A stretch of 64,000 nucleotides of DNA from Antrihabitans stalactiti (GTDB lineage: Bacteria > Actinomycetota > Actinomycetes > Mycobacteriales > Mycobacteriaceae). Where the stretch lies: NCBI RefSeq assembly GCF_012932915.1, contig NZ_VCQU01000003.1:496001-560000 (forward strand). Direction: 5' to 3'. The notes under the pieces are model-generated. The model worked only from the letters and a program-made list of their open reading frames with translations. It did not search any database and was not told where the DNA came from. The position numbers and the translations under genes are program-made. Below, piece by piece: positions 9,877 to 18,090 of this stretch; positions within the stretch are counted from its first letter, which is position 1; each line of letters opens with the position of its first letter.

Positions 9877-10875
9877 CTAGGTGATCGACACTTGCCAGCG
9901 GTCGTCGAGCGAGCGGTGGGCACCGCTGAAACCTTCGTCCGCCGCACGCCGACCGAGCACGGCGACATAGGTGAGGAAGACTCCTTCAGCGGCGAGCCCG
10001 ATGAGGATCTTGAGTGCGGTGGGCATGCTGCTCGGCGTGACGAAGGCTTCGATCGCGCCTGAGAAGAGCAACACGACGACGAGGCCGAGGGCGACCGCGC
10101 CGGTCGTCTGGCCTTGCTTCGCCAATGCTTGCACTCGGCTCAGCCTGCCGGGGTCGATCAACGTCCAGCCGAGCTTCAAACCCGCGCCGCCTGCAACGAA
10201 TATCGCCGTGAGTTCGAGAATTCCGTGCGGTGCGAGGAAGCCGAAGAAGGCGTCGAGGCGATCGGCGTGCGCCATCAAACCGCCCGTGACACCGACGTTG
10301 AGCGCGTTCATCACCAGGACGTAGACCGCGGGCAAGATCAGAAACCCGAGGAACAACGCGATCGCAGCGACCCATGCGTTGTTGGTCCACACCTTCGCCG
10401 CGAACGACGACGCCGGGTACTCGGAGTAATAGGTCTCGAATTCCCCGCCGGGTTCGGTCACGCGCGCGATCTTGGCAGGGCTACCCAGCGTGGACCGTGC
10501 GGCGGCATCGTTGGCGACCCACACGCCGACGACTGTTGCGGTTACGAAGAAGACCGCAGCAACGGCCGCCGCCCAGCGCCACGCGCCGTACACAGCAGCG
10601 GGAAATCGGTGGGTGAAGAAGAGGACGATTTCGGGCCACAACTCTGACCTTGCGCCCATCGCCCGTGCCCTCGCGCGGGCGACGAGGTCAGTGAGCGGGC
10701 CGACGACGCCTTGGTCCGGCGCGACCGCCTGCAGATGCACGAGATCCGCTGACGCGCGCTGATACAGCGCGACCAATTCGTCGGATTCCGAACCGGTCAG
10801 CCGACGGCGTCGCGCGAGTTGATCGAGGCGGTACCACGCCATGATTCGACCGTGTACGAACGAATCGAGTTCCAC
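9877..10875 (-). CDS. Stage II sporulation protein M (SpoIIM) family membrane protein
   Basis: 332 residues with a cytoplasmic helical N-terminus (about 95 residues) and five or six transmembrane segments. The motif ALNVGVTGGLMAHADRLDAFFGFLAPHG, split over residues 210-245, is the SpoIIM signature in non-sporulating actinobacteria. The start is GTG 10875. It is divergent from the RDD gene 67 bases away and close to the MoxR operon, the same grouping seen in Mycobacterium (Rv3690-Rv3695 region). A role in envelope or membrane stress together with the MoxR/DUF58 proteins is inferred from that conserved association. Confidence 0.82.
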   Translation of the reverse strand: MELDSFVHGRIMAWYRLDQLARRRRLTGSESDELVALYQRASADLVHLQAVAPDQGVVGPLTDLVARARARAMGARSELWPEIVLFFTHRFPAAVYGAWRWAAAVAAVFFVTATVVGVWVANDAAARSTLGSPAKIARVTEPGGEFETYYSEYPASSFAAKVWTNNAWVAAIALFLGFLILPAVYVLVMNALNVGVTGGLMAHADRLDAFFGFLAPHGILELTAIFVAGGAGLKLGWTLIDPGRLSRVQALAKQGQTTGAVALGLVVVLLFSGAIEAFVTPSSMPTALKILIGLAAEGVFLTYVAVLGRRAADEGFSGAHRSLDDRWQVSIT

Positions 10876-10942
10876 CGCTGACGCCCCCTCTACCGATCGA
10901 TTCGAATGTTACCCTCGGGCTTTCGGAGGGGGTGGGCACGAG

Positions 10943-11689
10943 ATGGCGGGATTCGTTACTGGCGAAGCGGTAGCGCTCGACCTCCCGATCGCGCGCGTGC
11001 CGACTCGGTGTTTCGCGTTTCTGCTCGACCTCATGGCACAGATCATCTTGTTCATCGGCATCGAAACTGTGTTGGCACTGACCTTCTCGCGTGCAGATCC
11101 CGCCTTGGTCGCCGCGCTGACGTTGATCGTCATCGTGGCGGTGCTGGTCGGCTATCCGGTCGCGTTCGAGACGCTGACGGCAGGCCGCACTCCGGGGAAG
11201 ATGGCGCTCGGACTACGCGTGATTCGGGCCGACGGCGGACCGATCGAGTTCCGGCACGCCCTCACGCGCGGACTATGCGGCGTCATCGTCGATTTCTGGA
11301 TGCTCGGGATGTTCGGGTTCGTCGCGGTCGTGTCGTCGACCGCCTCGGAACGGGGTCGCCGGGTCGGTGACCTGTTGGCCGGAACCGTCGTGATCCGGGC
11401 CGAGCGGGTGTTCATCTCGACTGCGCTTGTCTATCCGCCACCGCGAATGCGAGCGTGGGTTGCGACGCTCGACGTCAACGCAGTGCCAGATGATGTCGCC
11501 TTCGAGCTAAGGCAATATGTTCGGCGGCTGAAGGAAATGTCGCCGCGAGTGCAGTACGAGCTGGGAGTGATTCTGGCGCAACGAGTGTGCGCCGAGATGC
11601 GCACCGCTGTGCCGTTGTACGTACACCCGAGCGAGGTGCTCGCAGGCGTCCTTGCCGAGCGGCAGCGGCGAGCGTTGATCGCGGCCTGA
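10943..11689 (+). CDS. RDD family membrane protein
   Basis: 248 residues. The RDD hallmarks are present: an early Arg followed by paired acidic residues (RVPTRCFAFLLDLMAQ) and a conserved TAGRTPGKMALGLRVI loop between helices. Three transmembrane helices fill residues 20-150; the C-terminal 90 residues are cytoplasmic and end in an Arg/Ala-rich helix. A GAGGGGG ribosome site precedes the ATG at 10943. The stop is four bases from the stop of the convergent DUF58 gene. RDD proteins have been linked to ion exchange, but the role of this type, always near SpoIIM and MoxR genes, is unknown. Confidence 0.85.
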   Translation: MAGFVTGEAVALDLPIARVPTRCFAFLLDLMAQIILFIGIETVLALTFSRADPALVAALTLIVIVAVLVGYPVAFETLTAGRTPGKMALGLRVIRADGGPIEFRHALTRGLCGVIVDFWMLGMFGFVAVVSSTASERGRRVGDLLAGTVVIRAERVFISTALVYPPPRMRAWVATLDVNAVPDDVAFELRQYVRRLKEMSPRVQYELGVILAQRVCAEMRTAVPLYVHPSEVLAGVLAERQRRALIAA

Positions 11690-11693
11690 CGGG

Positions 11694-13001
11694 TTACATC
11701 GTCCCGATGCGTTTGAGTTCGAGATATTCGTCGGCCAGTGCGGCCGGTAGTCGATCTGGCGGCGCCGCAACAACACCCACGCCGACTCGCCGCAGCGCCT
11801 CGGTGAGGCGATCACGCTCTGCCAGGGACCGCTCCGCCGCCGCAGCGTCGTACAGGGCTGCGGGCGATCCGCGTTGACCGGCCAGTCGCGTGACCTCCGG
11901 GTCGGTGACCGACACCAGCAACACGTGATGGCGGTGCGCCAGGATGCGGATCGCTGCGAGTAGATCTGCTGCAGGCCAACCACTTTCGAGGCTGGTGCAC
12001 CACACGACCAGGCTGCGACGCTTGGTCCGTCGTACCGCGGCCTCGACCAAGCCACGGCAGTCGGTCTCCGCCAGTGTCGGTGCGAGTGGAGCCATGGCAT
12101 GCATCAGCTTCTGCTGCAAGCGTTTACCCGCAATTCCGGTAACCTCGGCGCGGACCGCACGGTCGTAGGCGAGCAGGTCCACGGTGTCGCCCGCTCGCGA
12201 GGCCAGGCCGCCCAGCAGCAGCGCTGCTTCCATGCAGGTGTCGAGCCGAGTGCCGTCGCCCGTTCGACCCGCGCTGGCCCGTCCGGTATCGAGGATGAGT
12301 AGAACGTGCCGATTGCGTTCGGGCCGCCACGTGCGGACGATGACGTCGCGGGCGCGGGCGGTGGCACGCCAGTCGATGGACCGCACGTCGTCACCCACCG
12401 TGTATTCGCGAAACGAATCGAACTCCGTGCCCTGACCGCGCACCGAGGCGACGTTGCGGCCTTCCAGATGCTGCAATTGCTTGACCTTGGAGGGCAATTG
12501 GCGTTCGCTTCGGAACGCAGGCAACGCGCGGACCGTGGCGGGGACGGTGTGGCGAAGCTGCCGCCCTGCGAGCCCGAGCGGTCCGATGACCCGCACGGTC
12601 ACCTCACCGGCGTTGCGATCGCCGCGACGGTCAGGCTCGGTATCGGCGACGAATGTGGCACTGGCGGCTGGCGGAAGGTCGGCGCGCTGGGCCTGCTGCT
12701 TCACGCCCGCACTCGGTGGCCAGTCGTCCCACACCGTCGCGCGTACCCGTCGACTGCTCGTGTTCACCACTGTCAGCGGGACCTCGACGCGTCTGCCGAG
12801 CCGCACCGTCGTTATCCGCGGGCGAGACACCGTGACCTCACGAATGTTGCCCGCATCGTGGATGTCACCGGCGGCAATGGCCAGCACCAACGCGGTGACG
12901 ACGATGACACCGATCCACGACGGCAGCGCGACCGCGACGATCAGCGCGCCGGCCGCTGCGAGGACGGCCAAACGTCCGGTGACGACCAGTTGCGTTCGCA
13001 C
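11694..13001 (-). CDS. DUF58 domain protein with vWA-like fold
   Basis: 435 residues. Two N-terminal membrane helices are followed by a beta-rich region and the DUF58 motif REYTVGDDVRSIDWRATAR near residue 210, which begins a von Willebrand factor A-like domain (LLILDTGRAS as the metal-site strand). The GTG at 13001 overlaps the last base of the MoxR stop (TAGTG), so translation is coupled. MoxR ATPases and DUF58 proteins are classical partners: the ATPase is thought to remodel or insert metal into vWA proteins at the membrane. It is the last gene of a four-gene operon. Confidence 0.87.
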   Translation of the reverse strand: MRTQLVVTGRLAVLAAAGALIVAVALPSWIGVIVVTALVLAIAAGDIHDAGNIREVTVSRPRITTVRLGRRVEVPLTVVNTSSRRVRATVWDDWPPSAGVKQQAQRADLPPAASATFVADTEPDRRGDRNAGEVTVRVIGPLGLAGRQLRHTVPATVRALPAFRSERQLPSKVKQLQHLEGRNVASVRGQGTEFDSFREYTVGDDVRSIDWRATARARDVIVRTWRPERNRHVLLILDTGRASAGRTGDGTRLDTCMEAALLLGGLASRAGDTVDLLAYDRAVRAEVTGIAGKRLQQKLMHAMAPLAPTLAETDCRGLVEAAVRRTKRRSLVVWCTSLESGWPAADLLAAIRILAHRHHVLLVSVTDPEVTRLAGQRGSPAALYDAAAAERSLAERDRLTEALRRVGVGVVAAPPDRLPAALADEYLELKRIGTM

Positions 13002-13987
13002 TACACCGGCACCGGAACGCCATGCAGTAGGGCGGCGAGCACGGCTTCGGGTGTGGCGCCGTCGAGTTCGGCTTCCGGCCGCAGGAAGAGTCGATGCCGC
13101 AGCACCGGCACCGCAACCGCCTTGACGTCGTCGGGCGTGACGTACCCGCGACCGTTCAGCCATGCGAACGCGCGCGCCGCCTTGAGCAGAGCGGTCGCCC
13201 CGCGTGGGGAGGCACCGTGCTGGACCGCGGGTGACAACCGCGTCGCGCGTGCGACATCGACTGTGTAAGCGATGACCTGCGGCGCGAGCGTCACCGTTGT
13301 GACCGCCTTGCGTGCGGCCTTGATGTGACCCGCAGTGGCGACAGCTTCGACGCCGGCCGCTGCGAGGTCGCGTGGGTCGAAACCCGCCGCGTGGCGTTCG
13401 AGAATGCGGTATTCGTCGTCGCGTCCTGGCAGTTCCACGTCGACCTTGAACAGGAAGCGGTCCAGCTGCGCCTCGGGCAGCGGATATGTCCCCTCCTGCT
13501 CGATGGGGTTCTGGGTCGCGACGACGACGAACGGGTCCGGCAGCAACAGCGCCTGACCGTCGACCGAGACCTGTCGCTCCTCCATCGCTTCCAGCAGTGA
13601 CGATTGCGTCTTCGGGGGCGTCCGGTTGATCTCGTCAGCGAGCAAGAGGTTTGTGAAAACCGGCCCTCGACGGAACGTGAACTCAGCGGAATGCGGATCG
13701 TAGATCTGTGATCCGGTGACGTCGCCCGGCATCAGATCGGGCGTGAACTGCACCCGGGCGTATTCGACGTCCAGCGATTTCGACAGCGCGCGTACCAGCA
13801 GCGTCTTCGCGACACCTGGCACACCCTCGAGCAACACATGCCCTTCGCACAGCAATGCAAGGACGAGGTAGAGGACGGCGTTGTGGTTGCCGACGACGGC
13901 CTTCCCGATCTCGTGACGGACCGCGCCCAATGCCGCGACTGCGTCGGCGGCACCTACTTCCTTCGAGACATTCACTGAATCCGTCAT
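13001..13987 (-). CDS. MoxR-type AAA+ ATPase
   Basis: 328 residues. Walker A is GVPGVAKT (near residue 60), Walker B LLLADEINRTPPKTQ, sensor 1 ATQNPIEQEGTYPLPEAQ, and the sensor 2 arginine lies in HGASPRGATALL. Cytoplasmic chaperone-like ATPase expected to act on the vWA-like DUF58 partner. It overlaps its neighbours on both sides (ATGA with the upstream DUF4129 gene, TAGTG with the downstream DUF58 gene), so all should be co-translated in fixed ratio. Equivalent to the moxR2 position of the Rv3690-Rv3695 locus in Mycobacterium tuberculosis. Confidence 0.92.
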   Translation of the reverse strand: MTDSVNVSKEVGAADAVAALGAVRHEIGKAVVGNHNAVLYLVLALLCEGHVLLEGVPGVAKTLLVRALSKSLDVEYARVQFTPDLMPGDVTGSQIYDPHSAEFTFRRGPVFTNLLLADEINRTPPKTQSSLLEAMEERQVSVDGQALLLPDPFVVVATQNPIEQEGTYPLPEAQLDRFLFKVDVELPGRDDEYRILERHAAGFDPRDLAAAGVEAVATAGHIKAARKAVTTVTLAPQVIAYTVDVARATRLSPAVQHGASPRGATALLKAARAFAWLNGRGYVTPDDVKAVAVPVLRHRLFLRPEAELDGATPEAVLAALLHGVPVPV

Positions 13988-15021
13988 CGTGCGCGAATTT
14001 CCCCCTCTATCGAGTCCAGCCCGTCGGCGATCGCGATCAAGCGCTCGTCGTCGTCGACGGATCCGTACAGTACGAACGAAACGTGGTCCGGTGTGTGACC
14101 TGTCTGTGCGGCAACAGCTTTCACGATCTGGTCGCCGGGTGAATCGAGCGTCAGGCCTAGCCTCGGCAGCAATCGGCGCAGCGTCGAGGTTCGCAGGACC
14201 GAGGCAACGTGCTCACGATCGCGCGATCGTCGATACAGACGGGCGTGGGCGTTCGTCAGCTCCGTCGCGGGCGCCTCGACCGGCAGCTCGGGCGGCACCA
14301 ATGCGCCACGTCGCCGAGCGCGCCACAGCGCCAGCAATACCGCGGCGACCAACAGCTGCAACCCGCCGTACTTGACGGCTGCCGGGACGTGGTCGAACAG
14401 CGTGTCTTGGTCTTCGCGGTCGGACGATTTGTCGTCACCGTCGGACGGATAGCCCGAACGCGGGTTTCCGCTGTTGTCGTGTTGGGACTTGTCGGGTGGT
14501 GTGGCCGGTTCGGGCACCGAGCAGCTGCGCGGGAGGACAAGCAGAACGAGCAGCAGGACCGCGATTATCGCCACCACCGTCCACAGCTTGGGCGATTTGA
14601 GAAAGTCCGGCGGATCGAATCGTCTACGCCTGCCACCGGGTTCGCGGTCCGTGGCGGTATCGGCGACGACATCGGCCGGCGGCGGAGCGTTCGGGGAGAA
14701 TCGGTCTACCTTCGCTATCAGTGCGTAGTCGTAGTCCGATGCCTGCTTGCCGCCGTAGACGACCTCGTCGAAAACGACTGCCGACGCGGTCAATCCGACG
14801 GCCTCGTCGGGCAGTTGCTCCGCAGCCGCGGCTGCGGTCTCGTCGGCCGTGCGCGACCGGCGAAGCTCGACCACCCCGCCTTGTTCGAGCCCGCGCACGA
14901 CCGCGCGGAAGCGTTCGCGTACCGCGCTGTTGTAGTCGGCGTTGGCTGCGGCCTGTTCCGCGGCGTCGCGATGTGCGATTGCTGGACCGAGCGGCTCCGG
15001 TTCGGGTGTGCGGTCGGTCAT
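13984..15021 (-). CDS. DUF4129/DUF4350-like fusion membrane protein
   Basis: 345 residues with an unusual layout. Residues 1-105 look like a DUF4129 domain (YNSAVRERFRAVVRGLEQ, then VVFDEVVYGGKQAS). A membrane helix at about 140-162 follows a Arg-rich stretch and FDPPDFLKSPKLW. A polar linker and a second helix (about 215-235) lead to a C-terminal block (YRRSRDREHVASVLR, LPRLGL, VLYG, IADGLDSIEGEI) that resembles the tail of DUF4350 proteins. The DUF4350 core itself appears to be missing, so this may be a fusion and shrinkage of two genes that are usually separate in this operon. Start overlaps the previous gene by ATGA. Confidence 0.72.
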   Translation of the reverse strand: MTDRTPEPEPLGPAIAHRDAAEQAAANADYNSAVRERFRAVVRGLEQGGVVELRRSRTADETAAAAAEQLPDEAVGLTASAVVFDEVVYGGKQASDYDYALIAKVDRFSPNAPPPADVVADTATDREPGGRRRRFDPPDFLKSPKLWTVVAIIAVLLLVLLVLPRSCSVPEPATPPDKSQHDNSGNPRSGYPSDGDDKSSDREDQDTLFDHVPAAVKYGGLQLLVAAVLLALWRARRRGALVPPELPVEAPATELTNAHARLYRRSRDREHVASVLRTSTLRRLLPRLGLTLDSPGDQIVKAVAAQTGHTPDHVSFVLYGSVDDDERLIAIADGLDSIEGEIRAR

Positions 15022-15878
15022 GCGTTCGCCTTGCCTGGCACTACGGCGGTATACAGGTCGAGCGCCTCACGGCGGCAGCGTCGATCGATGTAAGCGACTG
15101 CACGCGTCGATGATTCGACGAGGATGCATCCGGCGGCCACAACGAGGAACGAGACGCTCGCCAGCAGCAATTCGCCCCACTCCATGCCATCGACCGCGAC
15201 GTCGACATACTGCGGACCGAACCACAGTGGCAGGGCTAGAACGGTCAGCACGGTGTACATCGAAGCCCAGACCGCGAGCAGTTGCCCGGTTGCGCCGGTG
15301 GTCAATTCTCTGGACCGGCGAACCGCGTCGTATGCCGACCGGTTCTCGTCGACAAGCACCCCGCTCGCCACGAACCCGCGTGCTGCGAAGTAGGCGAACG
15401 CACCCAGGGCGAGAAGCAAACCGAGGATCACCAGCGTCGCCGCGGGCGCCCGATCGGACGCAAACAGTACAACCACCAACGCGACACCTGCGGCGAGCAC
15501 GAGTTGCCAGAGCTGCAGTGCTGCATTTCCCACGACGTGACCACGCGCCCGAACGAGGACGGCCCGGGTAGTGACCGTCGAGCCATGGATTGTCATGCTT
15601 GCCGCCGTCGCCGCGATACTCCCGAGCACGACGCGGACCAGCCACCCGGCCACGAATGTGGCTATCAGAACGCTCAACTCGACATCCGAATCGACTGCTC
15701 CCGACGATCCGGCAGCGATCAGTCCGACCAGCGCGACCAATACTTCGGCGGCAACGACGGCGATCAACATCGACGTTGCGAGCAGCCGCAGGTTCGCCTG
15801 GATGAGAGCGAACGGTAGGTCCAGGATTTCGCGGTACCCCAAAGGTCTGATTGGGACGGTCGCCTTCCCCCGGAGCAT
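15018..15878 (-). CDS. Polytopic membrane protein heading the MoxR operon
   Basis: 286 residues with about six transmembrane helices, resembling the membrane domain found in glycerophosphoryl diester phosphodiesterase-type proteins (N-terminal IRPLGYREILDLPFALIQAN). No phosphodiesterase catalytic domain is present. It is the first gene of the operon read leftwards through the DUF4129-like, MoxR and DUF58 genes, all linked by overlapping stop and start codons. Position and topology match Rv3690 of Mycobacterium tuberculosis. A structural role for the MoxR complex at the membrane is likely but unproven. Confidence 0.78.
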   Translation of the reverse strand: MLRGKATVPIRPLGYREILDLPFALIQANLRLLATSMLIAVVAAEVLVALVGLIAAGSSGAVDSDVELSVLIATFVAGWLVRVVLGSIAATAASMTIHGSTVTTRAVLVRARGHVVGNAALQLWQLVLAAGVALVVVLFASDRAPAATLVILGLLLALGAFAYFAARGFVASGVLVDENRSAYDAVRRSRELTTGATGQLLAVWASMYTVLTVLALPLWFGPQYVDVAVDGMEWGELLLASVSFLVVAAGCILVESSTRAVAYIDRRCRREALDLYTAVVPGKANA

Positions 15879-15912
15879 CGAACAAGTCTACCGGCGGCCC
15901 CTCCAACTAAGT

Positions 15913-15950
15913 TGTTTCCGCGTTCACCGGGACTTTGGTTCGTCATAGTG
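15913..15950 (+). promoter_or_regulatory. Possible PhoP (Pho box) direct repeats upstream of phoX-like gene
   Basis: Three units resembling the actinobacterial Pho box GTTCACC occur at 15913 (gttgtttccgc), 15924 (gttcaccggga) and 15940 (gttcgtcatag). The first two are spaced by 11 bases, as in PhoP boxes; the third is offset by five extra bases. They lie 23 to 60 bases upstream of the PhoX start, where phosphate-starvation control would be expected. Only the middle unit matches well, so this is tentative. Confidence 0.35.
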
Positions 15951-15972
15951 TGGGGCTCATAGGTTGCGCGAT

Positions 15973-18069
15973 GTGAGCCTGAAACCCTTGTCGCTTTTCG
16001 TCCGCCCCAGCGGCGAATCCCCCTCGCTGCGCTCGACCGTCGGTCACTCGTCGCGACAGTCCGTGACGTGCGAGTACAAGTGCGGCAACGCGTGCTTCCA
16101 CGAGGTGCCGAACACGTCGGACGGTGAGTACTTCGGCGACATCGTTGCCGCCGCCATGACCAGGCGTGGTGTGCTGAAAGGCAGCGCGGCGGCCGTTCTG
16201 GCCGTCGGCGCGGGCAGCCTCCTCGCGGCATGTGGCGACGACAAGAAGGCGTCGAGTTCAGCTTCGCCGACGGAGACGCCGGCTGGCACCCAGTTCACGG
16301 CCGTCACACCGAATGCCGAAGACGCCGTTGTCATCCCGGAAGGCTACGAGCAGGCGGTCGTCATCAAGTGGGGCGACCCGATCTTGCCCGACACGCCCGC
16401 ATTCGACTTCGACAATCAGACGCCGCAAGCGCAGGAGCGGCAGTTCGGGTTCAACAACGATTTCGCGGGCCTGTTGCCGATCGAGGGCAAGCCAAACGCG
16501 TTCCTGCTGGTCTGCAATCACGAGTACTCGACCGAGACGTTCATGTTCTCCGGTTACGACCCGAATTCCCCGACCCTGCAACAGTTTCAGGTGGGTGTGA
16601 CGACGCACGGACTGTCGGTCGTACAGGTCAAGGGCGAGTCGGGTTCGGGCAAGCTGACGCCCGAATTCGGTCCGTACAACCGGCGGATCACCGGCAACAG
16701 CGAGTTTCTCGTCACCGGTCCCGCGGCAGGCAGCGATCTCCTCAAGACCACGGCAGACCCGACGGCCACCAAGGTGATCGGCACGCTCAACAATTGCTCG
16801 GGCGGCGTAACTCCCTGGGGAACAATTCTTTCCGGCGAAGAGAACTTCAACCAGTACTTCGCGAACTTCGACACCGTTGCCGACCCAGCCGCGAAAGATC
16901 GGCTGAAGCGATACGGCTTTGTCGGCGCCGCGTCCTTACGGCGGTGGGAGAACTTCGACCCCCGATTCGACCTGGCAGTCGAACCGAACGAGGCGAATCG
17001 CTTCGGCTACATCGTCGAGGTCAACCCGTGGGACGCGACGTCGACGCCGATCAAGCACACCGCGATGGGTCGCTTCAAGCACGAGTCGGCGAACATCTAC
17101 GTCACCGCCGACGGCACGGTCGTTGCGTATTCGGGCGACGACGAGAAGTTCGACTACATGTACAAGTTCGTGTCGTCGCGCAAGATGCAGCCGGGCAATG
17201 GTCAGGCGAGCATGCGCCATAACCTCACCCTGTTGGACGCCGGCACGCTGTACGTCGCGAAGTTGACCGGCAACGAGCCGGACCAGATCGATGGCACCGG
17301 AAAAATTCCGTCCGACAAGGGATTCAGCGGTACCGGCGAATGGATCGCGATCCTGAAGACCGGCGAAGACGGCAAGGGTCAGTCGCTCGTCGACGGCATG
17401 AGCGCCGAAGAGGTCGCAGTCTTCACGCGCTTCGCGGGCGACAAGGTCGGTGCCACGAAGATGGACCGGCCCGAAGATTTCCAGCCGAACCCGAATACCG
17501 GCAAGGTCTACGTCGCGCTGACCAACAACGACAAGCGCGGCACCGAAGGCAAGGCGAAGGCCGACGAAGCCAATCCACGCAACACGAACAAGAACGGCCA
17601 AATCCTCGAGATCACCGACGACCACGCCGGCACCGCATTCACCTGGACCTTGTTGTTGGTGTGCGGCGATCCCCAAGCCGCCGACACCTACTTCGGCGGC
17701 TTCGACAAATCGAAGGTCAGCCCGATCTCGTGCCCGGACAACCTCGCGTTCGACTCGTACGGCAACTTGTGGATTTCGACCGACGGCAACGCGCTGAAGT
17801 CGAACGACGGCCTGTTCTCGGTCGTATTGGAGGGCCCGAACCGTGGCGAGACCAAGCAATTCCTGACCGTCCCCAAAGGCGCGGAAACGTGCGGTCCGAT
17901 CATCACCGACGAGCGCGTGACCGTCTGCGTGCAGCATCCAGGTGAGGAGGACGACGCGAGCGCTGACAAGCCGGCGTCGCATTGGCCCGATGGTGGTGCC
18001 ACACAGCCTCGTCCGGCGGTCGTGGCGGTCTGGAAAACAGGTGGCGGTCGGATCGGCATTCAGGCCTGA
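15973..18069 (+). CDS. PhoX-family alkaline phosphatase
   Basis: 698 residues. Monomeric calcium/iron-dependent phosphatase of the PhoX (DUF839) type that releases phosphate from organic esters outside the cell. The N-terminus has the conserved Cys segment CEYKCGNACFHEVPNTSD, then a twin-arginine signal (TRRGVLKG) ending in an LLAACGDD lipobox, so a Tat-exported lipoprotein is likely. Further PhoX motifs are NDFAGLLPIEG, CNHEYS, TPWGTILSGEENF and RPEDFQPNPNTGKVYVALTN (split across two blades). I chose GTG 15973; an in-frame TTG at 15964 is an alternative. Followed after 21 bases by a phospholipase C gene, forming a phosphate-scavenging pair. Confidence 0.88.
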   Translation: MSLKPLSLFVRPSGESPSLRSTVGHSSRQSVTCEYKCGNACFHEVPNTSDGEYFGDIVAAAMTRRGVLKGSAAAVLAVGAGSLLAACGDDKKASSSASPTETPAGTQFTAVTPNAEDAVVIPEGYEQAVVIKWGDPILPDTPAFDFDNQTPQAQERQFGFNNDFAGLLPIEGKPNAFLLVCNHEYSTETFMFSGYDPNSPTLQQFQVGVTTHGLSVVQVKGESGSGKLTPEFGPYNRRITGNSEFLVTGPAAGSDLLKTTADPTATKVIGTLNNCSGGVTPWGTILSGEENFNQYFANFDTVADPAAKDRLKRYGFVGAASLRRWENFDPRFDLAVEPNEANRFGYIVEVNPWDATSTPIKHTAMGRFKHESANIYVTADGTVVAYSGDDEKFDYMYKFVSSRKMQPGNGQASMRHNLTLLDAGTLYVAKLTGNEPDQIDGTGKIPSDKGFSGTGEWIAILKTGEDGKGQSLVDGMSAEEVAVFTRFAGDKVGATKMDRPEDFQPNPNTGKVYVALTNNDKRGTEGKAKADEANPRNTNKNGQILEITDDHAGTAFTWTLLLVCGDPQAADTYFGGFDKSKVSPISCPDNLAFDSYGNLWISTDGNALKSNDGLFSVVLEGPNRGETKQFLTVPKGAETCGPIITDERVTVCVQHPGEEDDASADKPASHWPDGGATQPRPAVVAVWKTGGGRIGIQA

Positions 18070-18090
18070 CAACCCTTAGGCTCTCAGCCC

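Noticed and set aside
16936-18072. 378-codon minus-strand frame
   Set aside because: Antisense to phoX; composition is that of a shadow frame.
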